From assembly GCA_028865845.1 (NCBI GenBank), contig JAGWJK010000305.1, forward strand, positions 1-6,020: a stretch of 6,020 nt of DNA, given 5' to 3'. A program made the position numbers and the translations under genes. The notes below the pieces were generated by a model. That model was not told the origin of the DNA. It saw only the letters and a program-made list of their open reading frames with translations, and ran no database searches. Position 1 is the first letter of the stretch, and the number at the start of each line of letters is the position of its first letter. Origin of the DNA: Rhizobiaceae bacterium (lineage in GTDB: Bacteria; Pseudomonadota; Alphaproteobacteria; Rhizobiales; Rhizobiaceae). Of the stretch, positions 1 through 6,020 are shown in pieces.

Positions 1-2201
1 AGAATTTCTACAATCACCCCGGTGTCGACATCGGCGGCCTGATGCGCGCCGTCGCGGTCAACCTGCAGAATATCGGTTCTGGACGCCGCTTCGTCGGTGC
101 ATCGACGATCACGCAGCAGGTTGCCAAGAACTTCCTCTTGTCGGCCGACCAGACCTTCGACCGCAAGCTCAAGGAAGCGATTCTCTCGTTCCGCATCGAG
201 CAGGCCTACAGCAAGGACAAGATCCTCGAGCTTTATCTCAACGAAATCTATTTCGGCCAGAATGCCTACGGTATCGCCGGCGCGGCGCTGACCTATTTTA
301 ACAAGTCGGTCAACGAGCTGACGATTGCCGAATCGGCCTATCTCGCTTCGTTGCCCAAGGGGCCGTCGAACTACAATCCGTTCCGCCATGCCGACGCCGC
401 GATAACCCGCCGCAACTGGGTCATCGACCGCATGGTGGAAAACGGTTACGTCAATCAGAGTGATGGTGAGGAAGCCAAGAAACAGCCGCTCGGCGTCGTG
501 CCGCCGAGGAGTGGCCCGTCTCTGTTCGCCTCGGATTATTTCGCCGAAGAAGTACGCCGCCAGCTGATCGACCAATATGGTGAAAAGCAGCTCTACGAAG
601 GCGGCCTTTCGGTGCGCACCTCGCTCGACCCGCAGATGCAGCTCGAAGCACGCAAGGCGCTTCAGGATGGTCTCGTCGATTATGACGAGCGCCGTGGCTT
701 CCATGGTCCGATCAAGCAGATTGTGACGTCGCAGGATTGGGGTGCTGAGCTTTCGAAGGTGCCGGCGCTCGCCGACGTGCCGGAATGGCAGCTCGCCGTG
801 GTGCTCGCCGTTTCCGATCAGAATGTCGATATCGGGCTGCAGCCGGATGTCGACGCGGCGGGCAAGGTTTCGACCGATCGCAAGCGCGGTACCATCGCCG
901 CCGCCGACATGCGCTGGGCCTTCCGTCCGGCTGGCGGCGGCAAGACCGCGAAATCGCCGACCGGTGTCCTCAATCCTGGTGACGTGGTCTTTGTCGAAAA
1001 GACCGGCGACGCCAATTCCAACACCTATCGCCTGCGCCAGCCGCCGAAGGTGCAGGGCGGCCTCGTCGCCATGGACCCGCACACCGGCCGTGTGCTCGCC
1101 ATGGTCGGCGGCTTCTCCTACGCTCAGTCGGAATTCAATCGCGCCACCCAGGCCAAGCGTCAGCCGGGCTCGTCGTTCAAGCCGTTCGTCTATGCCGCCG
1201 CGATGGATAACGGCTATACCCCGGCATCGGTCATTCTCGACGATCCCTTGGAGATCACCCTGAGCAATGGCCAGGTTTGGAAGCCGGAAAACTACGAAGG
1301 CGAAGGCGGTGGCGCCCATACGCTTCGTTTCGCGATCGAGCATTCCCGCAACCTGATGACGGTGCGCCTCGCAGCCGACATGGGCATGCCGCTGGTCGCC
1401 GAATATGCTGAACGCTTCGGCATCTACGATCACATGAACCCCGTGCTCGCCATGGCGCTCGGCGCCGGCGAAACCACGGTGCTGCGCATGGTTTCGGCCT
1501 ATTCGGTCATTGCCAATGGCGGCAAGCAGATCAAACCGACCCTGATCGACCGCATTCAGGATCGTTATGGCAAGACCATCTTCAAGCACGAGGAGCGCGT
1601 CTGCGACACCTGCAACGCGACCGACTGGCAGAACCAGGACGAGCCTGTCATTGCCGACAATCGCGAACAGGTGCTCGATCCGATGACCGCCTATCAAGTG
1701 ACGTCGATGATGCAGGGCGTCATCGTCCGCGGCACCGCTGCCGGCAAGGTGAAGCTCAACACCGACGTCGCCGGCAAGACCGGTACCACCAACGACGAGA
1801 AGGACGCCTGGTTCGTCGGCTTCACGCCGAGCCTCGTCGCCGGCCTTTATGTCGGTTACGACACGCCTGTTACCCTCGGCCGCGGCGCGACCGGCGGTTC
1901 GATCGCCGCGCCGATCTTCAACGAATTCATGCAGGCAGCGACCAAGGATCAGCAGCCGCAGAAATTCCAGGTTCCGGCCGGCATGAACATGATGGCCGTC
2001 AACCGCGCCACCGGCATGGCGGCGCAGCCCGGCGATCCCTCCGCCATCATGGAAGCCTTCAAGCCGGGTACCGGCCCTGCCACGACCTACACCGTCATCG
2101 GTGGCGGCGATACGTCGGCTCAGGTTGCTCCAGAGGAAATCCTGAAAACCTCACCGCAGGCAAACCAGGCGGTGACTTCCGGCGCCGGCGGTTTGTTCTG
2201 A
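1..2201 (+). CDS. mrcA: Penicillin-binding protein 1A (class A PBP, bifunctional glycosyltransferase/transpeptidase), 5' end cut by window
   Basis: Inner-membrane peptidoglycan synthase that polymerises lipid II and cross-links the stem peptides in the periplasm. The reading frame is open from codon 3-5 and ends at TGA 2199-2201, giving 732 visible residues. The ATG at 42 is internal, because conserved family sequence (FYNHPGVD, the tail of glycosyltransferase motif 1) precedes it. The membrane anchor and first catalytic Glu lie off the window; perhaps 80-100 residues are missing. Visible GT51 motifs, numbered from the first full codon, are GASTITQQ (32-39), RKLKE with the second conserved Glu (54-58), and KDKILELYLNEIYFG (71-85). 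An OB-like insert follows at about 215-335. The transpeptidase has SSFK with nucleophile Ser390 (codon 1170), SRN (448-450) and KTGT (592-595). All visible catalytic motifs are intact. The only two cysteines form a CxxC at 534-537. prfB follows in the same direction after 124 nt. The family call is very secure; 1A is inferred from the OB domain and rhizobial resemblance. Confidence 0.96.
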   Translation, partial: NFYNHPGVDIGGLMRAVAVNLQNIGSGRRFVGASTITQQVAKNFLLSADQTFDRKLKEAILSFRIEQAYSKDKILELYLNEIYFGQNAYGIAGAALTYFNKSVNELTIAESAYLASLPKGPSNYNPFRHADAAITRRNWVIDRMVENGYVNQSDGEEAKKQPLGVVPPRSGPSLFASDYFAEEVRRQLIDQYGEKQLYEGGLSVRTSLDPQMQLEARKALQDGLVDYDERRGFHGPIKQIVTSQDWGAELSKVPALADVPEWQLAVVLAVSDQNVDIGLQPDVDAAGKVSTDRKRGTIAAADMRWAFRPAGGGKTAKSPTGVLNPGDVVFVEKTGDANSNTYRLRQPPKVQGGLVAMDPHTGRVLAMVGGFSYAQSEFNRATQAKRQPGSSFKPFVYAAAMDNGYTPASVILDDPLEITLSNGQVWKPENYEGEGGGAHTLRFAIEHSRNLMTVRLAADMGMPLVAEYAERFGIYDHMNPVLAMALGAGETTVLRMVSAYSVIANGGKQIKPTLIDRIQDRYGKTIFKHEERVCDTCNATDWQNQDEPVIADNREQVLDPMTAYQVTSMMQGVIVRGTAAGKVKLNTDVAGKTGTTNDEKDAWFVGFTPSLVAGLYVGYDTPVTLGRGATGGSIAAPIFNEFMQAATKDQQPQKFQVPAGMNMMAVNRATGMAAQPGDPSAIMEAFKPGTGPATTYTVIGGGDTSAQVAPEEILKTSPQANQAVTSGAGGLF

Positions 2202-2325
2202 ACGATCGGATTTGTCTGATGAGGACGCTGTGGGGCTTTACAGCCGCAGCCTCACTATCTATGTCACAGCATTCTTTTGATTGAGTAGCGGTTCGCATCG
2301 GGCCGCCAGGTAAAGAAGCAGGAAC
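2202..2325 (+). other. mrcA-prfB intergenic leader with an imperfect inverted repeat
   Basis: This gap of 124 nt separates two co-directional genes. An interrupted hairpin can be drawn: outer arms TGAGG (2220-2224) and CCTCA (2250-2254), inner arms GCTGT (2227-2231) and ACAGC (2240-2244). No T-run follows, so it is not a standard intrinsic terminator. I see no convincing -35/-10 pair for prfB, so whether prfB has its own promoter or depends on mrcA transcription cannot be decided from the sequence. A purine-rich stretch AAAGAAGCAGGAA (2312-2324) just before ATG 2326 is the likely prfB ribosome binding region; its best match, AGGA 2320-2323, is close to the start. Confidence 0.4.
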
Positions 2326-3457
2326 ATGCGAGCGGAAATCGAGACTGTAGTCGACGAAACCAAGCAGGCCATAAGCCTGCTGAGGAGGCATCTTTGACTG
2401 GGATCAGGCGGTAAGACGACTGGACTGGTTGAATAACAAGGCAGAGGATCCGACCCTCTGGAACGATGCCGCGGAAGCGCAGAAGCTGATGCGCGAGCGC
2501 CAGCAGCTGGACGACGGCATCGGCGGTGTGCGCTCGCTGGAGCGCCAGCTTGCCGACAATGTAGAGCTGATCGAGCTTGGCGAGGAAGAAGGCGACGCCG
2601 ACGTCATCAAGGAAGCCGAAGAGGCTCTGAAGGCGCTGAAGGCGGAAGCTGCACGGCGGCAGGTTGAGGCCATGCTGTCGGGCGAAGCCGACAGCAACGA
2701 CACCTATCTCGAAGTGCATTCCGGCGCCGGCGGCACGGAAAGCCAGGACTGGGCGAACATGCTGTTGCGCATGTACACCCGCTGGGCCGAACGCCAGCGC
2801 TTCAAGGTCGAGCTAATGGAAGTCCATGACGGCGAAGAAGCGGGCATCAAGTCCGCGACGCTGCTCGTCAAGGGCCACAATGCCTATGGCTGGCTGAAGA
2901 CGGAATCAGGCGTCCACCGCCTGGTGCGCATTTCGCCTTATGACAGCAACGCCCGTCGCCACACCTCGTTCTCGTCGATCTGGGTCTATCCCGTCGTCGA
3001 CGATTCGATCCAGATCGAGATCAACGAAAGCGATTGCCGCATCGATACCTACCGTTCGTCAGGTGCCGGTGGTCAGCACGTCAATACGACCGACTCGGCC
3101 GTGCGCATCACGCACATCCCGACCGGCATCGTCGTGCAGTGCCAGCAGGAGCGTTCGCAGCACAAGAACCGCGCCAAGGCGTGGGACATGCTGCGCGCCC
3201 GCATGTACGAAGCCGAATTGATGAAGCGGGAAGAGGCAGCCAACGCCGAAGCCGCTTCCAAGACGGATATCGGCTGGGGCCACCAGATCCGTTCTTACGT
3301 CCTGCAGCCTTACCAGCTGGTCAAGGACCTGCGCACCGGCGTTGCCAGCACCGCGCCCGGCGACGTGCTGGACGGCGATCTCAACGAGTTCATGGAAGCA
3401 GCTCTCGCCCACCGCATCAGCGGTGCGGCTGACGCAGTCGTCGATGACGCCGATTAA
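2326..3457 (+). CDS. prfB: Peptide chain release factor 2 (RF2), expressed through a programmed +1 frameshift: join(2326..2394, 2396..3457)
   Basis: RF2 terminates translation at UGA and UAA by triggering peptidyl-tRNA hydrolysis in the ribosome. Reading starts at ATG 2326 and gives 23 residues ending RRHL, then meets in-frame TGA 2395-2397. Skipping T2395 continues as [11 protein letters not shown] in the frame that ends at TAA 3455-3457. The product is 376 residues, the usual length for the family (365 in E. coli). The TTG at 2429 is in frame but would drop the first 34 residues, which match the N-terminus of rhizobial RF2 as I remember it, so it is not the start. Key sites are the anticodon-like tripeptide SPY (203-205, where E. 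coli has SPF), the catalytic GGQ (248-250; the Gln is methylated by PrmC in studied bacteria), and Ser at the position matching E. coli residue 246. The gene lies downstream of mrcA and is closed by a strong terminator. Expression is likely autoregulated: low RF2 slows UGA decoding and favours the frameshift. Confidence 0.97.
2383..2398 (+). promoter_or_regulatory. prfB programmed +1 ribosomal frameshift site
   Basis: The elements are AGGAGG (2383-2388), a 3-nt spacer CAT (2389-2391), the slippery codon CTT (2392-2394), in-frame TGA (2395-2397) and a following C (2398). Order and spacing match the E. coli prfB site (AGGGGG, UAU, CUU, UGA, C), where the internal Shine-Dalgarno-like element and the poor UGAC termination context promote slippage of tRNA-Leu from CUU to UUU. 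Here the internal element is a full consensus AGGAGG. Readthrough in the zero frame would end at TAA 2434-2436, so only the +1 shift gives full-length protein. Confidence 0.95.
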
Positions 3458-3477
3458 GAAAGTCGAATATATCCTTG

Positions 3478-3504
3478 AAAAGGCCCCGGAAACGGGGCTT
3501 TTTT
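3478..3504 (+). terminator. Rho-independent terminator of prfB
   Basis: A GC stem, GCCCCG (3483-3488) with CGGGGC (3493-3498), closes a GAAA tetraloop (3489-3492, GNRA type) and is followed by a run of six T (3499-3504). The stem can extend by one G-T pair and A-T pairs through the upstream AAAA (3478-3481). It begins about 20 nt after the prfB stop codon and separates prfB from the NUDIX gene. The A-tract gives some symmetry, but the minus strand has only a short T-run and no gene ends there, so plus-strand action is most likely. Confidence 0.92.
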
Positions 3505-3561
3505 ATTGAGCTCGGTACAGCTTTCACGGCATCATTCCAGAATACCGCTAAACTGAACGAA

Positions 3562-3568
3562 GAGAGGG
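3562..3568 (+). promoter_or_regulatory. Ribosome binding site that fixes the NUDIX gene start
   Basis: GAGAGGG lies 5 nt before ATG 3574, a good Shine-Dalgarno match at a normal distance. It supports ATG 3574 over the in-frame TTG at 3475, which would put the N-terminus inside the prfB terminator. The 69 nt between terminator and ATG should hold a promoter. A TTGAGC at 3506-3511 is a possible -35 box, but I find no convincing partner at 16-18 nt. Confidence 0.75.
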
Positions 3569-3573
3569 TTTCG

Positions 3574-4002
3574 ATGTCCAGCCCGCAAATCCGCGTTGTC
3601 GCGCTTGCCATTATCTGCCACCCTCGGACCGGCGGTCTGTTGGTATTCGAAAGCCGGGACGACAGCCGAGGCCTGACCTACCATCGTCCCTTGGGCGGCG
3701 GCGTGGAGTTTGGCGAAACCGCAGCCGAGGCGGTTGTGCGCGAGTTGCGGGAGGAGATCGGCGTGCCGATCGAGCCGATACGGATGCTTGGAGCGACCGA
3801 ATCGATCTTTGAAGTCCGCCATGCCTTGAGGCACGAGGTCGCGCTGCTGATCGAATGCCGCTTCGCCGACGAACGGGATTACGACCGAGAGCTTTTCATC
3901 GACATCGAAGGCCATGGCGAACACGGCTTCTGGAGAGAGGCCGGCTCGCAGACGCCCCTTTTTCCCGAAGCGCTGCCGGAAATCCTGAAAGGCTTGGCCT
4001 GA
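3574..4002 (+). CDS. NUDIX hydrolase family protein, substrate unknown
   Basis: A protein of 142 residues, a typical size for a single-domain Nudix enzyme. These enzymes cleave nucleoside diphosphates linked to another group (NDP-X), using divalent metal held by the Nudix box. The box is perfect against the consensus GX5EX7REUXEEXGU: it spans residues 42-64, with Gly42, Glu48, the helix Arg56-Glu57-Leu58, Glu60-Glu61, Gly63 and Val64. The first strand (IRVVALAII, 6-14) and a YHRPLGGG entry to the box also fit the fold. No signal peptide or membrane segment is seen, so it is probably cytosolic. I see no residues that indicate a substrate class such as 8-oxo-dGTP, ADP-ribose or diadenosine polyphosphate. 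It sits alone between the prfB terminator and a convergent gene, so context gives no clue. The family is secure; the function is not assigned. Confidence 0.93.
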   Translation: MSSPQIRVVALAIICHPRTGGLLVFESRDDSRGLTYHRPLGGGVEFGETAAEAVVRELREEIGVPIEPIRMLGATESIFEVRHALRHEVALLIECRFADERDYDRELFIDIEGHGEHGFWREAGSQTPLFPEALPEILKGLA

Positions 4003-4008
4003 TACCCC

Positions 4009-4021
4009 TCAGTCGCACTGA
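4009..4021. repeat. Short inverted repeat between two convergent genes
   Basis: TCAGT (4009-4013) and ACTGA (4017-4021) flank a CGC loop in the 32-nt gap between the NUDIX stop and the protease stop. The stem is only 5 bp and no T-run follows on either strand, so a terminator role is possible but weakly supported. Confidence 0.3.
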
Positions 4022-4034
4022 TGGCGGCCGCGAG

Positions 4035-5228
4035 TCATTTAACGCCGAGCTCGACGCCCTTCATCGCTCGCGGCTGCCCCAGGCTGCCCTTCAGCCAGCA
4101 TTCATTCTTTCTCCGCACATAGGAGAATGCCTTGCAGTTGTTGTCCCTGATGCACTCGAGAAGGCAGGGAAGATATTCGGTTCCAACTATCTGCCTGTAG
4201 TCGCCACCGGGAATATCCATGTTCGGATAGACGGTGAAATTGGACAGAGTGATGTTTGGCGCAGATGCCGCGGAATAAGCACTCATGGCATCGCTGTTGC
4301 GGATGAGCGCAACCACATCCTTTTTCAGAAAGCAGACGCCGTAGTGACTATTGAACGTGATCGCCTGGCATTGGCTGTCGCCGGTGCAAAGAGCTTTGCA
4401 TCCGCTGTATGTCATATCCTTGATCGTCGAATAATCGACGCCGATAGCATCATATCCGCTTGCGTCGAGCAGGCCTGCGGCAATCGCTTGCTGGGATTGC
4501 GGTGTGGCCTCGGTCTGAGCCTGCTGTTTGGCCTGGCCGTAACACAGCACCTGATAGACTGAGGGTGTCACTTTGTCGGCGAGATCCGCGGTGGAGAGCG
4601 TTGCGGAAGAATCTGCCGCATCCGAGGTCTGATAGGAAAGGCCCTGTGCCTGAAGGAACAGTTCGGCGACGGATGACCGTATCGCAAAATTGACGTTCTG
4701 CGGATTGACACCGATAACGTCAGCCACCTGCTTCGACAGAGATGAAGACGTGATGCCAAGCAGATTGCCGTTCTTGTCGACGAGGGGGCCACCGGAATTT
4801 CCGGGTTGGATCGGAGCGGAGATCTGGACATAGCGGGTGTCGTTTTGAATGCCGGCCAGCGCATTAACGTTTCCCGTCGTCACTTTGATCGAGTCCGAGA
4901 GAAGATCTGACAGCGGAAATCCGATTGCAACGACGTCCTCGCCGAGCCGGACAGGCGTTTTCCTGAACGTGATCGGCGCAATATCCTTGCCGGATATCCT
5001 TATCAGGGCGAGGTCGTTGGTCTGATCGACTTTTTGGTCGGTCGCAGTTCCCAACCCTTTCACTTCGACGCGGGTGCATGTGCTGACGACATGGGCATTC
5101 GTCAGGAGCCAGCCGTCATGTGTGACGGCAAAAGCCGTCCCGGATGCGTCCGGCTCATCCGCAAAGGAGCACGACGCAGCCCCCAGAATTCCAATCGCAA
5201 TAAGAAACGCAGAAAATATCTTAAACAT
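4035..5228 (-). CDS. Secreted trypsin/HtrA-like serine protease with two C-terminal PAN/Apple-type domains
   Basis: A protein of 397 residues, probably exported to the periplasm or beyond. A signal peptide is clear: Lys3, then a hydrophobic stretch at 4-18, with likely cleavage after SFA at 23. Cys20 follows AAS, so a lipoprotein site is a weaker alternative. The chymotrypsin-fold domain spans about 28-200 with the triad His46 (TNAHVV), Asp72 (NDLALI) and Ser145 (GNSGGP), all intact, so it should be active. There is no PDZ domain. A Gln-rich linker (232-247) leads to two PAN_4-like modules whose cysteines are at 277, 281, 287, 299 and 355, 359, 365, 377, with identical spacing. PAN modules usually bind proteins or carbohydrates. 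The start ATG (5226-5228) has GGGGG 6 nt upstream as a modest ribosome binding site. The gene appears more AT-rich than its neighbours and follows nadK after 162 nt, probably with its own promoter. The substrate is unknown. Confidence 0.9.
   Translation of the reverse strand: MFKIFSAFLIAIGILGAASCSFADEPDASGTAFAVTHDGWLLTNAHVVSTCTRVEVKGLGTATDQKVDQTNDLALIRISGKDIAPITFRKTPVRLGEDVVAIGFPLSDLLSDSIKVTTGNVNALAGIQNDTRYVQISAPIQPGNSGGPLVDKNGNLLGITSSSLSKQVADVIGVNPQNVNFAIRSSVAELFLQAQGLSYQTSDAADSSATLSTADLADKVTPSVYQVLCYGQAKQQAQTEATPQSQQAIAAGLLDASGYDAIGVDYSTIKDMTYSGCKALCTGDSQCQAITFNSHYGVCFLKKDVVALIRNSDAMSAYSAASAPNITLSNFTVYPNMDIPGGDYRQIVGTEYLPCLLECIRDNNCKAFSYVRRKNECWLKGSLGQPRAMKGVELGVK
4041..4454 (-). repeat. 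Tandem PAN-module repeat encoded in the protease gene
   Basis: Residues about 259-318 and 337-396 of the protease align at an exact offset of 78 residues. Both carry C-x3-C-x5-C-x11-C, a Phe after the third Cys (AITF and KAFS) and a Cys followed by an aromatic residue, Leu and Lys (CFLK and CWLK). The repeat is visible only at protein level, so the duplication is old. Each module would hold two disulfides, fitting an exported protein. Confidence 0.75.
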
Positions 5229-5254
5229 CGGCTGCCCCCAGGCGGAAAGCCCGA

Positions 5255-5283
5255 GAGTAGGCGTGCGTGAACCGAAAATTCAA
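5255..5283 (-). promoter_or_regulatory. Candidate sigma-70 promoter of the protease gene
   Basis: On the minus strand, TTGAAT (5283 to 5278) is followed after exactly 17 nt by CTACTC (5260 to 5255). This resembles the rhizobial housekeeping pattern of a TTGAC-like -35 and a CTATAT-like -10. Transcription would begin near 5248, leaving a leader of about 20 nt before the ATG at 5228. The -10 match is only moderate, so this is a suggestion. Confidence 0.3.
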
Positions 5284-5314
5284 CAGAATGTTGTGTGACA
5301 CGCCGATTTAATCG
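5281..5314. repeat. Cluster of short palindromes upstream of the protease promoter
   Basis: Three perfect short inverted repeats lie almost end to end: CAACA-GAA-TGTTG (5281-5293), GTGT-G-ACAC (5293-5301) and CGATT-T-AATCG (5304-5314). The first overlaps the candidate -35 box. Such sites can be operators, but each is short and I recognise no known regulator's motif. The rest of the 5229-5390 gap holds one more small repeat, TCAGG-TTCAGT-CCTGA (5351-5366), behind the nadK stop. It has no T-run, so I do not call it a terminator. Confidence 0.3.
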
Positions 5315-5390
5315 TCGTCTCTTCAACTATCCCGTTAATATTGAGGGAGATCAGGTTCAGTCCTGAATCTATCGTAGTCACTTATAGTTT

Positions 5391-6020
5391 TCAGTCGGAA
5401 AACTGTTCCGCCAATATTCTCTCGGACCAGGAGCGGTCGGGATCCGAAAGAATGCGCGCGGTGGTATCTTCGGTCTGGGCGATGCGGACGCCGACGACGG
5501 ATTTGACCTCGGTGTTGTCGGCGACGGCATTCACCGGGCGCTTTTCGGCCTCGAGAACCGTGATGTCGATCGTTACCTTGTTGGGCAGCAGCGCGCCGCG
5601 CCAGCGGCGAGGGCGGAAGGCGCTGACCGGCGTGATCGCGAGCAACGGCGCTTCGAGCGGCAGGATGGGGCCGTGGGCGGAGAGATTGTAGGCGGTCGAG
5701 CCCGCCGGCGTCGTCACCATCAGCCCGTCGCAGATCAGTTCCGAAAGCCGGACATGGCCGTCGATCTCGACCCGGAGCTTGGCCGCCTGATAGGACTGGC
5801 GAAACAACGAGACTTCGTTGATGGCAAGCGCGACCGAACTGGTGCCGTCATCGTTGCGCGTCGTCATTTGCAGCGGATGAAAGGCATTTTCCACTGCGGC
5901 GTCGATCCGTTCCGCCAGGCAATCGGTGCGATAGTCATTCATCAGAAAGCCGACGGAGCCTCGGTTCATGCCATAGACACGCTTGCCGGAATTCATGGTG
6001 TTGTGCAGCGTCTGCAGCAT
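5391..6020 (-). CDS. nadK: NAD kinase, 5' end beyond the window
   Basis: This cytosolic enzyme phosphorylates NAD to NADP using ATP or polyphosphate; it is also known as ppnK. The 209 visible residues end at TGA (5393 to 5391). The first visible Met (complement of 6018-6020) is probably internal: family members carry the GGDG motif directly before the matching MLQTLH segment, and rhizobial NAD kinases are about 257 residues, so some 48 residues are missing. Visible motifs, numbered from that Met, are GMNRGSVGFL (17-26), Asn68-Glu69 of the NAD-binding NE/D motif, CDG (97-99), the strongly conserved TPAGSTAYNLSAHGP (104-118), and a rhizobial-type tail RWRGALLPN followed by EAEKRPVNAVAD. The frame is intact with no odd residues at conserved sites. 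The protease gene follows in the same direction after 162 nt. The family assignment is secure. Confidence 0.96.
   Translation of the reverse strand: MLQTLHNTMNSGKRVYGMNRGSVGFLMNDYRTDCLAERIDAAVENAFHPLQMTTRNDDGTSSVALAINEVSLFRQSYQAAKLRVEIDGHVRLSELICDGLMVTTPAGSTAYNLSAHGPILPLEAPLLAITPVSAFRPRRWRGALLPNKVTIDITVLEAEKRPVNAVADNTEVKSVVGVRIAQTEDTTARILSDPDRSWSERILAEQFSD

Noticed and set aside
742..1263. A 173-codon plus-strand ORF inside mrcA
   Set aside because: Its Arg/Ser/Pro-rich product is typical of an out-of-frame shadow in high-GC coding sequence, and the mrcA motifs run straight through it.
2219..2284. A 21-codon ORF (starting MRTLWGF, stop TGA 2282-2284) upstream of prfB, considered as a leader peptide
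   Set aside because: It has no Shine-Dalgarno site and no known leader pattern, and it overlaps the hairpin region. It is probably chance, though conservation in relatives would reopen the question.
2429..2431. TTG as the prfB start
   Set aside because: Conserved RF2 residues are encoded upstream in the same frame, and the frameshift site explains how ATG 2326 is used.
3475..3573. In-frame TTG extension of the NUDIX gene by 33 codons
   Set aside because: The extension would run through the prfB terminator, has no ribosome binding site and adds residues with no Nudix similarity. ATG 3574 has a good GAGAGGG site.
3855..4562. A 235-codon plus-strand ORF antisense to the protease gene
   Set aside because: It overlaps the NUDIX gene in another frame and runs opposite to a protein with a signal peptide and intact triad. 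Its translation shows no recognisable domain.
5351..5366. TCAGG/CCTGA inverted repeat as a nadK terminator
   Set aside because: The stem is 5 bp with a 6-nt loop and no T-run follows on the minus strand.
6018..6020. Complement of CAT at the window edge as the nadK start
   Set aside because: NAD kinases carry the essential GGDG motif just before this point, so the true start lies beyond the window.

Overview
The window looks like a chromosomal core segment of an alphaproteobacterium of the Rhizobiales, most likely the Rhizobium/Sinorhizobium/Agrobacterium group. The basis is the high-GC coding style and the close resemblance, from memory, of the RF2, PBP1A and NAD kinase sequences to rhizobial family members. 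No species is claimed. There are five protein genes, two of them cut by the window edges. I see no RNA gene, insertion sequence, CRISPR array or integrase.

Left part, plus strand (1-3504): the C-terminal approximately 730 residues of a class A penicillin-binding protein (PBP1A, mrcA) are followed, after 124 nt, by prfB (peptide chain release factor 2). The true prfB start is an ATG at 2326. The gene is read through a programmed +1 frameshift at an in-frame UGA (2395-2397), set in the classic arrangement AGGAGG, 3 nt, CUU UGA C. A single-frame reading misses the first 34 residues. A strong intrinsic terminator (3478-3504) closes the unit.

Middle (3505-4034): a small NUDIX hydrolase with a perfect Nudix box and a good ribosome binding site at an ATG (3574). 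Its substrate is unknown. It converges on the next gene with only 32 nt between the two stop codons.

Right part, minus strand (4035-6020): a secreted trypsin/HtrA-like serine protease with an intact His-Asp-Ser triad, no PDZ domain, and two tandem PAN/Apple-type cysteine modules with identical cysteine spacing. Upstream of it lies the C-terminal approximately 209 residues of NAD kinase (nadK/ppnK), whose start lies beyond position 6020. The 162-nt gap between them holds a candidate promoter for the protease and a cluster of short inverted repeats.

Most of the window is housekeeping: cell-wall synthesis, translation termination and NADP supply. The genes do not form one pathway. The accessory element is the protease-PAN gene, which looks less GC-rich than its neighbours. 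No clearly undescribed multi-gene system is visible. The points most worth a second look are the recoding site in prfB and the architecture of the protease.
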